From positions 1 to 21,055 of the forward strand of contig JAUPLV010000019.1 of assembly GCA_030836725.1 (NCBI GenBank): a stretch of 21,055 nt of DNA. Reading direction: 5' to 3'. How positions within the stretch are numbered: position 1 is the stretch's first letter; the number at the start of each line of letters is the position of its first letter. The notes under the pieces were generated by a model. It saw only the letters and a program-made list of their open reading frames with translations. It made no database searches and was not told the DNA's origin. The position numbers and the translations under genes were made by a program. Shown here piece by piece: positions 7,388-13,426 of the stretch. The stretch comes from Pseudomonadota bacterium (lineage in GTDB: Bacteria; Pseudomonadota; Gammaproteobacteria; Burkholderiales; Thiobacillaceae).

Positions 7388-8055
7388 TCCGCCTCGCCGA
7401 AATCACCCGCGTGTTCCGCATGGGCGACCAGGAAGTGCGCGCGCTCAACCGCATCAGCATCGACATCGCGTCGGGCGAATACGTCTCCATCATGGGCCCG
7501 TCCGGTTCCGGCAAGTCCACCCTGCTGAACGTCATCGGCCTGCTCGACCGCCCCGACGGCGGGCGCTACGAACTGGACGGCGCCGACGTGACCGACCTTT
7601 CCGAGAACGAGCGGGCGCGCGTGCGCCGCGAGAAAATCGGCTTCGTGTTCCAGTCGTTTCACCTGGTGCCGCGCCTCACCGCGGCGGAGAACATCGAGCT
7701 GCCGCTGATCCTGGAAGGACTCGCTCCGGCCGAACGCAAGGCACGGGTCGACGCCGCGCTCGACGCCTTCGATCTGCGCGACCGCGCGAGCCATCGCCCG
7801 GCCGAACTCTCCGGCGGCCAGCGCCAGCGCGTGGCCATCGCGCGCGCCACCATCCTGCGCCCGACCGCCCTGCTGGCCGACGAGCCGACCGGCAACCTCG
7901 ACCACCGCATCGGCGCCGAAGTGATGGCGCTGCTGGAAGGCCTGCACCATGCCGGCGCCACGCTGATCGTCGTCACCCACGACCGCGAGCTGGGGGCGCG
8001 CGCGCATCGCCACATTGCGATGCGCGATGGCGAGATCGTGGGGGACGAGAAATGA
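7384..8055 (+). CDS. ABC transporter ATP-binding protein (MacB/LolD type)
   Basis: A 223-residue stand-alone nucleotide-binding subunit that would power the two FtsX/MacB-type permeases downstream. All motifs are intact: Walker A GPSGSGKST (38-46), Q-loop Q90 in FVFQSFHLVP, signature LSGGQRQR (142-149), Walker B and catalytic Glu in ALLADEPTGNLD (162-173, E167) and switch H199 in VVTHD. The LLADEPTGNLD sequence is typical of the LolD/MacB/FtsE group, which does mechanical transmission or lipid/peptide extrusion rather than classical import. The ATG at 7384 overlaps the adaptor stop (ATGA). In related operons the permease follows directly; here a 1.2-kb foreign insert intervenes before permease 1 at 9270. 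Confidence 0.95.
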   Translation: MIRLAEITRVFRMGDQEVRALNRISIDIASGEYVSIMGPSGSGKSTLLNVIGLLDRPDGGRYELDGADVTDLSENERARVRREKIGFVFQSFHLVPRLTAAENIELPLILEGLAPAERKARVDAALDAFDLRDRASHRPAELSGGQRQRVAIARATILRPTALLADEPTGNLDHRIGAEVMALLEGLHHAGATLIVVTHDRELGARAHRHIAMRDGEIVGDEK

Positions 8056-8106
8056 AGTCCCGCCGGAGTACAGTCCCCTAACAGGCGCGCATGGCTGCAT
8101 CGTTAA

Positions 8107-8119
8107 TACTGAATCAGTA
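8107..8119. promoter_or_regulatory. 13-bp perfect palindrome upstream of the HsdS-fragment/Bro-N pair
   Basis: TACTGAATCAGTA is a perfect palindrome (6-1-6) ending 14 nt before the start codon at 8134, within a locally AT-rich stretch that also contains TAATAC, a possible -10 element. It is a plausible operator or promoter for the inserted gene pair. No matching -35 was obvious. Confidence 0.4.
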
Positions 8120-8133
8120 AACGAGAAAAGAAC

Positions 8134-8331
8134 ATGAATCCACTTATTGACCAAGGTATCGCCAAGAACCGTCTCCACATCCCATTACCAGACGCAACAA
8201 TCCAGCGCCATATCGTGGAGGAAATTGAAAATCGACGGACTGACGCGAGAAAGCTACGCGTCAAAGCCGAAGCCGAACTCGAAACCGCCAAGCGCCGCAT
8301 CGAGGCGATGCTCTTGGGAGAAACCGCATGA
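8134..8331 (+). CDS. C-terminal fragment of a type I restriction specificity subunit (HsdS)
   Basis: A 65-residue product matching only the conserved C-terminal helix of HsdS, the DNA-recognition subunit of type I restriction-modification enzymes. The segment IPLPDATIQRHIVEEIENRR followed by a charged helix rich in Lys, Glu and Ala and ending RRIEAMLLGE is the usual HsdS tail. No target-recognition domain is present. In-frame stops lie just upstream (TAA at 8104, TGA at 8110), so the frame is not simply mis-started. HsdS proteins are usually about 400 residues. No hsdM or hsdR is in the window, so specificity or methylation function is not expected. The reading frame is nevertheless intact and overlaps the next gene (ATGA), so the peptide may be translated. 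I regard it as a remnant. Confidence 0.7.
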   Translation: MNPLIDQGIAKNRLHIPLPDATIQRHIVEEIENRRTDARKLRVKAEAELETAKRRIEAMLLGETA

Positions 8332-9260
8332 CCAAGAAAACCGCCCATCCAGACACCCAGGCAGACCGTCTTGTCGTTTTTCAGGAAAAGGCCATCCGCC
8401 GCGCCTGGCACAATGAAGAATGGTGGTTTTCCGTGGTCGATGTGTGCGGCGTGCTGACCGATAGCCCCGATGCTGGAGCGTACTGGCGCAAGCTAAAGCA
8501 GCGGCTGGGGGCGGAAGGCAGTGAAGTCGTGACGTTTTGTCACGGGTTGAAACTCGAAGCTCCAGATGGCAAGCAGCGCGTGACCGACTGCGCCAATACC
8601 GAAGGCCTGTTTCGCGTCATTCAGTCCATCCCCTCGCCTCGCGCGGAAGCCTTCAAGCGTTGGCTGGCGCAAGTGGGTTATGAGCGGGTGAAGGAAATCG
8701 AAAACCCGGAACTGGCAAGCAGCAGAGCACGCGAGCTGTATCAGGCCAAGGGCTACCCGCAGGCGTGGATAGAAAAGCGGCTGCGCTCGATCGCCGTGCG
8801 CGGGGAATTGACTGACGAGTGGAAAACGCGCGGGGTGCAGGAGGGCAAGGAATATTCCATCCTCACCGCCGAAATCGCCCGCGCCACCTTCGGCGTAACG
8901 CCCGGCGCGCACAGCCGCCTCAAGGGGCTGGACAAGGTCAAGACCGGCAACAATTTGCGCGACCACATGACTGACCTGGAGCTGATTTTCACCATGCTGG
9001 GCGAGGCGGGCACCACGGAAATCGCCCGGCGTAAGGATGCCCAAGGCTTTGCCGACAACCGTACGGCAGCGAAGGAAGGCGGCGCCATTGCGGGCGATGC
9101 GCGCAAGGCGCTGGAAGCCAAGAGCGGCAGGCCGGTGGTGAGCAATGAGAACTATCTGGCACCGCCTGTCGCGACGGCGCTGGAAAATGCCGATTCCGCA
9201 CCGCCACCCGCCAAGCCCAAACCGACTCGCCCCACAAGGGCGGATAAAGGCAAGGCGTAA
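8328..9260 (+). CDS. Bro-N domain protein with DinD-like C-terminal region
   Basis: A 310-residue protein. The N-terminal half (about 15-115) resembles the BRO-N DNA-binding domain of phage antirepressors and baculovirus BRO proteins: VVFQEKAIRRAWHNEEWWFS, VVDVCGVLTDS, and the later ANTEGLFRVIQSIPSPRAEAFKRWL. The C-terminal half resembles the layout of the DNA-damage-inducible DinD family: LRDHMTDLELIFTMLGEA, then TTEIARRKDAQGF, then a Gly/Ala-rich helix with DARKALEAKSGR. The last 40 residues are a disordered Pro/Lys-rich tail. A good Shine-Dalgarno (GGGAG, 7 nt spacing) lies within the HsdS fragment, and the start overlaps that gene's stop. From general knowledge, such genes are common inside type I restriction operons and prophages. 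Here it sits 9 nt before a transporter permease. Its target is unknown. Confidence 0.85.
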   Translation: MTKKTAHPDTQADRLVVFQEKAIRRAWHNEEWWFSVVDVCGVLTDSPDAGAYWRKLKQRLGAEGSEVVTFCHGLKLEAPDGKQRVTDCANTEGLFRVIQSIPSPRAEAFKRWLAQVGYERVKEIENPELASSRARELYQAKGYPQAWIEKRLRSIAVRGELTDEWKTRGVQEGKEYSILTAEIARATFGVTPGAHSRLKGLDKVKTGNNLRDHMTDLELIFTMLGEAGTTEIARRKDAQGFADNRTAAKEGGAIAGDARKALEAKSGRPVVSNENYLAPPVATALENADSAPPPAKPKPTRPTRADKGKA

Positions 9261-9269
9261 CGGTCTGAC

Positions 9270-10472
9270 ATGACGCCCCTCGATACGCTGAAGCTTTCCC
9301 TCAAGACGGTGCTGAGCTACCGCACCCGCTCCCTGCTCATCGTGCTGGCGATGGCGCTGGGGGTGGCGGCGGTGGTGGTGCTGACGGCGCTGGGCGACGG
9401 CGCGCGGCGCTATGTGGTGGGGCAGTTTTCCTCGCTCGGAACCAATCTGATCATCGTCCTGCCGGGGCGAGCCGAAACCTCGGGCGGATTTCCCGGCGCC
9501 GCGCTGGGCCAGACGCCGCGCGACCTGACCCTCGAAGACGCCCGCTTTGTCAGCCAGTTGCCGCAGGTCCGGCGCCTGGCGCCACTCAACGTCGGCGTGG
9601 CCGAACTCACCGTCGGCGGGAGGCTGCGCGAAGTGACGGTGCTGGGCAGCACCTCCGATCTGCTGCCGATCCGCCACATGAAGCTATCGCAGGGAAGCTT
9701 TCTTGCACAGGGTTCGGAACGCAGTGCGCAGATCGTGCTGGGCAGCCAGCTGGCGCGCGAATTCTTTCCCGACGGCAAGGTGGTCGGCCAGCGCGTCCGG
9801 CTCGGCGACAGCCGCTTTCTGGTGTCGGGCGTGCTGGCCTCCCAGGGCGAATCGATGGGCTTCAACTCGGACGAGATCGCCATCATCCCGATCGATTACG
9901 CCCAGGAACTGTTCAACACCGAATCGCTGTTCCGCATCCTGGTCGAGGCGAAGAGCCGCGGCGCCATCGAGCCGGCCAAGACGGCGATCAACCATGTCCT
10001 GAGGCTGCGCCACGACGGCGAGGAGGATGTGACGGTCATCACCCAGGATGCCGTGCTCGCCACCTTCGACCGCATCCTGCGCGCGCTGACGCTGGGAGTG
10101 GCCGGCATTGCCGCGATCAGCCTGGCGGTTGCCGGCATCCTGGTGATGAACGTGATGCTGGTGGCGGTGGCCCAGCGCACCTCGGAGATCGGCTTGCTGA
10201 AAGCCATCGGCGCGCCTTCCGCCGATATCCGCCGCCTGTTCTTCGCCGAGGCAGCGTGGCTGTCGCTGGCAGGCGGCGCCATCGGTTACGCGCTGGGGAA
10301 TTTCGGCGCCTGGATGATCCGCCTCGCCTATCCCGTTCTCCCCGCCTGGCCGCCGGTATGGGCCAGCGTGGCCGGCGTCGCCACCGCCCTCGTCACCGGA
10401 ATCGTCGCCAGCCTGCTGCCGGCGGCGCGGGCGGCGAAGCTCGATCCGGTGCGGGCGCTGAGCGGGAAATGA
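9270..10472 (+). CDS. MacB/FtsX-type ABC transporter permease 1
   Basis: A 400-residue inner-membrane permease with MacB topology. One N-terminal membrane helix (about 20-42, SLLIVLAMALGVAAVVVLTA) is followed by a large periplasmic MacB_PCD-like domain (about 45-270). Three C-terminal helices lie at about 277-300, 325-347 and 362-385, and the FtsX-type segment RTSEIGLLKAIGA lies between the first two. The protein ends with the usual AARAAKLDPVRALSGK tail. It has no ATPase domain, so it depends on the separate ATPase encoded at 7384-8055. The start lies 9 nt after the Bro-N stop with no strong Shine-Dalgarno, suggesting that its translation is now coupled to the inserted gene. Confidence 0.93.
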   Translation: MTPLDTLKLSLKTVLSYRTRSLLIVLAMALGVAAVVVLTALGDGARRYVVGQFSSLGTNLIIVLPGRAETSGGFPGAALGQTPRDLTLEDARFVSQLPQVRRLAPLNVGVAELTVGGRLREVTVLGSTSDLLPIRHMKLSQGSFLAQGSERSAQIVLGSQLAREFFPDGKVVGQRVRLGDSRFLVSGVLASQGESMGFNSDEIAIIPIDYAQELFNTESLFRILVEAKSRGAIEPAKTAINHVLRLRHDGEEDVTVITQDAVLATFDRILRALTLGVAGIAAISLAVAGILVMNVMLVAVAQRTSEIGLLKAIGAPSADIRRLFFAEAAWLSLAGGAIGYALGNFGAWMIRLAYPVLPAWPPVWASVAGVATALVTGIVASLLPAARAAKLDPVRALSGK

Positions 10473-10487
10473 AGATGAAAGGCTTTA

Positions 10488-10622
10488 TCCGCGAAGGACG
10501 CGAAGAGACGCGAAGAAGAACCGAAGCGTTTCGACATGGCGCCGCTCCCATGCAGCGTGATGCGGGGCACTTCCTGACGCGTGTCTTTGCTTTTCTTGGC
10601 GTCTCTTCGCGTCCTTCGCGGA
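10488..10622. repeat. 135-bp MITE-like element with 30-bp inverted ends
   Basis: The left arm 10488-10517 and the right arm 10593-10622 are reverse complements at 29 of 30 positions, separated by a 75-nt core with no credible gene. Each arm contains the internally repetitive motif CGAAGGACGCGAAGAGACGC. The element fills almost the whole gap between the two permease genes. It ends just before AAAAAGG, the likely Shine-Dalgarno of permease 2. Arms of this type are seen as dispersed intergenic repeats in proteobacteria (general knowledge, not checked here). It could fold into a very long hairpin in the operon mRNA. Confidence 0.85.
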
Positions 10623-10638
10623 CAAAAAGGTTTCCCAA

Positions 10639-11838
10639 ATGAACCTCGCCGACACCCTGCGCTTCGCCCTGCACGCCCTCGCCGCGCACCGGATGCGCAC
10701 CTTCCTGTCGGCCTCCGGCATCGCTGTGGGGATCGCGGCGGTGGTGCTGCTCACCTCAATCGGCGACGGCATCCATCGTTTCATCCTGGCGGAGTTCACC
10801 CAGTTCGGCACCAACATCATCAACGTCAGCCCGGGCAAAACCAGCACCCACGGCGCCTCGGTGGGCGCCATCGGCAGCGCGCGACTGCTGACGATCGAGG
10901 ACGCGCTGGCGCTGAAGACCTCGCGCTATGCGCAGCACACCAACGCCGGGGTGATGGGCAACGCGGAAATCCGCGCCCACGGCCGCAGCCGGCGCGTGAC
11001 GGTGTACGGCGAGGGGCCGGACTTCTCCCGCGCTTTCAACATGCGCGTCGCGGTCGGCCAGTTCCTGCCCGCCGACGACCCGCGCAATCCGCGCGCCTAT
11101 GCGGTGCTGGGCTCCAAGGTGCGCAGCGAACTGTTCGGCAGCGCCAACCCGCTGGGCGCCACCCTGCAGGTCGGGACCTCGCGATTTCGCGTGGTCGGCG
11201 TCATGGCGCCCAAGGGACAGGTGCTGGGATTCGACCTCGACGACACCGTCTACATCCCCACCGCGCGGGCGCTGGAAGTGTTCAACCGCGAAGGCGTGAT
11301 GGAAATCCACGTAGCCTACCGGCCCGGCTCGCCGCTCAATGCGGTGGTCGAGGACATCAAGCGCATCCTGATCGCGCGCCATGGCCGCGAGGATTTCACC
11401 GTAACGCCGCAGCAGCAGATGCTGGACACGCTGGGCACCGTGCTGGACGTGCTTACTTTCGCGGTGGCCGCGCTCGGCGGCATTTCATTATTGGTCGGCG
11501 CGGTCGGCATGGTCACGCTGATGCACATCGCGGTGGCCGAGCGCGTCGCCGAGATCGGCCTGCTCACCGCCTTGGGCGCGACGCGGGCGCGCATCCGCAC
11601 GCTGTTCCTGATGGAATCCACCCTGCTGTCCACCCTGGGGGGACTCGGCGGACTCGCCATCGGCGCCGGCATCGCCTGGCTGCTGAAAACCACCGTCAGC
11701 GGCCTGCCGGTCAACACCCCGTGGGATTACGCTCTCGGCGCGCTGGTGGTGTCGATGCTGATCGGGTTGGCTGCGGGCGTCGTTCCGGCGATGCGCGCCG
11801 CGCGGTTGAACCCGGTGGATGCATTACGGGCGGAGTGA
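10639..11838 (+). CDS. MacB/FtsX-type ABC transporter permease 2
   Basis: A 399-residue permease with the same plan as permease 1. There is an N-terminal helix (about 20-43, TFLSASGIAVGIAAVVLLTS), a periplasmic domain with the typical FGTNIINVSPGK segment, and three C-terminal helices around 272-298, 322-346 and 360-384 with ERVAEIGLLTALGATRARI. The end is MRAARLNPVDALRAE. It is clearly diverged from permease 1, so a heteromeric transporter (one ATPase pair, two different permeases) is more likely than a recent duplication. The start at 10639 has AAAAAGG about 9 nt upstream, immediately outside the inverted-repeat element. It is the last gene of the export operon; repeat hairpins follow the stop. 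Confidence 0.93.
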   Translation: MNLADTLRFALHALAAHRMRTFLSASGIAVGIAAVVLLTSIGDGIHRFILAEFTQFGTNIINVSPGKTSTHGASVGAIGSARLLTIEDALALKTSRYAQHTNAGVMGNAEIRAHGRSRRVTVYGEGPDFSRAFNMRVAVGQFLPADDPRNPRAYAVLGSKVRSELFGSANPLGATLQVGTSRFRVVGVMAPKGQVLGFDLDDTVYIPTARALEVFNREGVMEIHVAYRPGSPLNAVVEDIKRILIARHGREDFTVTPQQQMLDTLGTVLDVLTFAVAALGGISLLVGAVGMVTLMHIAVAERVAEIGLLTALGATRARIRTLFLMESTLLSTLGGLGGLAIGAGIAWLLKTTVSGLPVNTPWDYALGALVVSMLIGLAAGVVPAMRAARLNPVDALRAE

Positions 11839-11873
11839 TGGGCCGTATCGTAAAGGTGCCGGCCTTACACGCA

Positions 11874-11964
11874 GGCACGTAGGTTGGGCTGAATGAAATG
11901 AAGCCCAACATGCATCCCGCAGGATCATCAACGATGTTGGGCTTGGCAGCCCAACCTACGTGCC
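11874..11964. repeat. Nested inverted repeat (GTAGGTTGGGCT type)
   Basis: The outer arms 11874-11890 and 11948-11964 are perfect 17-bp inverted repeats. Inside them 11901-11911 and 11934-11944 are a perfect 11-bp inverted pair (AAGCCCAACAT / ATGTTGGGCTT). This gives a two-level cruciform or long hairpin after the permease 2 stop. Similar GTTGGGCTT repeats are widespread intergenic elements in proteobacteria (general knowledge). Confidence 0.85.
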
Positions 11965-11998
11965 TCATCCCGGATTGTCCATTGGAATGCTCGTGCAT

Positions 11999-12059
11999 GT
12001 GGGAGCGCCGCCCTCGGCGCGAATGCGATCGCAAATCGCGGCGAGGGCGCCGCTCCCAC
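11999..12059. repeat. REP-like hairpin (GTGGGAGCG family)
   Basis: Two 24-bp arms (11999-12022 and 12036-12059) pair at 22 of 24 positions around a 13-nt loop. The GTGGGAGCG outer end is the same as that of the REP copy at 17249-17274 near the RAYT gene in this window (reverse orientation, ending CGCTCCCAC). It is likely part of the same REP family. Confidence 0.8.
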
Positions 12060-12103
12060 GGCGGTGTTTTGGCTCTAATGGATTATCCGGGTTCATTCCA
12101 ACC

Positions 12104-12150
12104 TGCGTCCCCACAGGATCAGCAGGAAGGTGGGCTTTGCGGCCCAACCT
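12104..12150. repeat. Diverged copy of the GTTGGGC repeat
   Basis: This segment aligns in the same orientation with 11911-11964. Both run TGC-TCCC, then CAGGATCA, then GGGCTT, GC, GCCCAACCT. It retains a hairpin (AGGTGGGC / GCCCAACCT, 12128-12150). It is about 12 nt past the stop of the DUF995-like gene on that gene's strand and may act as a terminator stem. Confidence 0.6.
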
Positions 12151-12161
12151 GCGCGAGCTAT

Positions 12162-12590
12162 TCAGAGCCCTTTCGAATTACCGTTTTCAAAACGTTCGAA
12201 GGTGATGACATGTATCAATCCGCCCATTAAATTTTTCGGGTTCGTTCGCATTCTTTTGTATTGGCCTTCGCCTGACGCGATCAGAGGTCCACAGATGGAA
12301 TCGGCATCGCCAGCCCAAGACACGCAAAGCGCCCCGTCGCTTTCCACGTGCCAAGTCCCGGTCTTCTTCTCGCCCTTATCGGTAAGCTGTTTCGCAGATC
12401 CGTCCGGAGCAAAATAGTTGACGTAGTTGTACCGTTCCTTCTCGTGCTTGGCAAAAGCGGTCTTGTCCGTCAGCAGGGCTTTGACATCCTCGGCGGACAG
12501 GTTACCGCCTGCCTGCGACGAAAAGGCCAGGATAGCCATAAGCGCCCCAGCCGCGAATTTCAGGGAATTCCGAAGTGAAGGTATTGCCAT
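12162..12590 (-). CDS. Secreted DUF995-like protein
   Basis: A small exported protein of about 142 residues. The N-terminus (SLRNSLKFAAGALMAILAF then SSQAGG) is a classical Sec signal peptide with a likely cleavage after SQA. The mature part resembles the DUF995 family: a central tripeptide-rich TGTWHVESDGALCVSW motif, a second cysteine in ICGPL, and a closing strand. The two cysteines could form a disulfide in the periplasm. Start choice: GAGGAG (12597-12602) directly abuts an ATG at 12596, but gives a normal 6-nt spacing to the second ATG at 12590, which I prefer. The longer reading adds only Met-Lys. Function is unknown in the family. It is separated by about 110 nt of repeat sequence from the next upstream gene, so it may have its own promoter. 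Confidence 0.8.
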   Translation of the reverse strand: MAIPSLRNSLKFAAGALMAILAFSSQAGGNLSAEDVKALLTDKTAFAKHEKERYNYVNYFAPDGSAKQLTDKGEKKTGTWHVESDGALCVSWAGDADSICGPLIASGEGQYKRMRTNPKNLMGGLIHVITFERFENGNSKGL

Positions 12591-12635
12591 TTTCATCTCC
12601 TCTTAATTAAAAACTCCTGGGTTGGATCGCCAGTC

Positions 12636-12704
12636 GCGTAGGTCGCAATCCCTGTTGCGCCGCATGCGGGCGGTGCAATGCGCTTCGCTTATTGCACCCT
12701 ACGC
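12636..12704. repeat. Intergenic inverted repeat after the 102-residue gene
   Basis: The outer arms GCGTAGG (12636-12642) and CCTACGC (12698-12704) enclose a tighter hairpin GGTGCAAT (12672-12679) / ATTGCACC (12691-12698). It lies 5 nt past the stop of the hypothetical gene at 12709 on its coding strand, so it may terminate that transcript. The GTGCAATAAGCGAAGCGCATTGCACC type repeat is common between bacterial genes (general knowledge). Confidence 0.65.
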
Positions 12705-12708
12705 ATCG

Positions 12709-13017
12709 TCAGGCCTCATAGCCCTCGCGATGCGTCGCGTTGATGACGCGCAGCAACTCGCGGAATGGAATGCTGCGCTCGTGTTTCTTGAATAGGGGCA
12801 TGAAGGGCAGATCCTCGCCCTTCCCCGCGCCCTCGTATTTTCCGGACATCATCGATTCGTGCAGCGTGCGCAGCATCCTGTCGAGATCGTCCATGAACGG
12901 CGTGTAGGTGGCCGCCTCGTCGTCGTCGTGTTCCAGACAGGCGCGCAGTTCGTCGACCTCGTACACCGCTTCGTGGACCAGGTCGATCAGTTCGTTGAGG
13001 TTGTGTGCTTTTTTCAT
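12709..13017 (-). CDS. Conserved hypothetical protein, about 102 residues
   Basis: A soluble, acidic, mostly helical protein with no signal peptide or membrane segment. It begins MKKAHNLNELIDLVHEAVYE, has an acidic patch (CLEHDDDEA) near residue 30, and ends with a helix LLRVINATHREGYEA. The tail (DLPFMPLFKKHERSIPFREL) looks like a conserved core. I recall similar short proteins in Betaproteobacteria but cannot name a function. Start: the ATG at 13017 is preferred; an upstream in-frame TTG at 13038 would add seven residues, and neither has a convincing Shine-Dalgarno. It lies between two other minus-strand genes and may be the third gene of a FIST-led operon, although a 126-nt gap separates it from the 87-residue gene. 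Confidence 0.65.
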   Translation of the reverse strand: MKKAHNLNELIDLVHEAVYEVDELRACLEHDDDEAATYTPFMDDLDRMLRTLHESMMSGKYEGAGKGEDLPFMPLFKKHERSIPFRELLRVINATHREGYEA

Positions 13018-13143
13018 GTTCGTGCGGTTTTTGGACAAAGCGCAAGGATAACGCCAGGCTGAAAAAACAGCGCTGGCGCGGTCAGGGAAAAGCGCCGGAG
13101 TTCGGCGGGCAGGACAATCATAAACGGACCAGAAGACGCCAAC

Positions 13144-13407
13144 TCATTGCACGGGATCGACTTCGGCGCGCACCGACTCCAGGGCATCCTTGAGCGTCTC
13201 TTCGGACAGCCCATTGAGCTGCTCCGCCAGCATTTCAGCGGCATCGATGGTATCGGCTTCGTCGGGCAGGCTTTCGGTGTCGAGGTTGGCAACGAATACC
13301 GCCGCGGCCCCCGTCACCTGCAACAGCTGGCGACGTTCGTTCATCAGCATTTCGATTTCGTCGCGCAACAGGCGGACTTCATCTTCCTTCATGGCGTGCA
13401 GGGTCAT
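13144..13407 (-). CDS. Small coiled-coil hypothetical protein next to FIST gene
   Basis: An 87-residue soluble protein. Residues about 8-30 form an amphipathic charged helix (DEVRLLRDEIEMLMNERRQL) likely to dimerise. A short apolar segment (TGAAAVFVANL) follows, then an acidic helical C-terminus. No family is recognised. Start support is good: GAGGA (13415-13419) lies 7 nt before the ATG at 13407. The upstream FIST gene ends only 19 nt away, so the two are almost certainly one transcript, which suggests a functional partnership with the FIST protein. An internal Met at residue 6 is an alternative start. Confidence 0.7.
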   Translation of the reverse strand: MTLHAMKEDEVRLLRDEIEMLMNERRQLLQVTGAAAVFVANLDTESLPDEADTIDAAEMLAEQLNGLSEETLKDALESVRAEVDPVQ

Positions 13408-13426
13408 TCTTGTATCCTCAATCTGG

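Larger units (their letters stand above)
11839..12161. other. Gene-free 323-nt repeat cluster
   Basis: No credible coding frame. The stretch holds three hairpin-forming repeats (listed separately) between the end of the export operon (plus) and the end of the DUF995-like gene (minus), so it is a convergent 3' region. The hairpins may terminate transcription from both sides although none has a clear T-tract. Confidence 0.7.

Noticed and set aside
8134..8331. The 65-residue frame as an antitoxin paired with the Bro-N gene
   Set aside because: The sequence matches the HsdS tail pattern and has no DNA-binding or antitoxin motif; nothing in the Bro-N protein suggests a toxin.
10473..10638. Small genes in the permease intergenic region
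   Set aside because: The open frames follow the two arms of the inverted repeat and have no ribosome binding sites or family features.
11874..12150. CRISPR array
   Set aside because: The repeats are palindromic REP-like elements of different lengths without regular spacers, and no cas gene is nearby.
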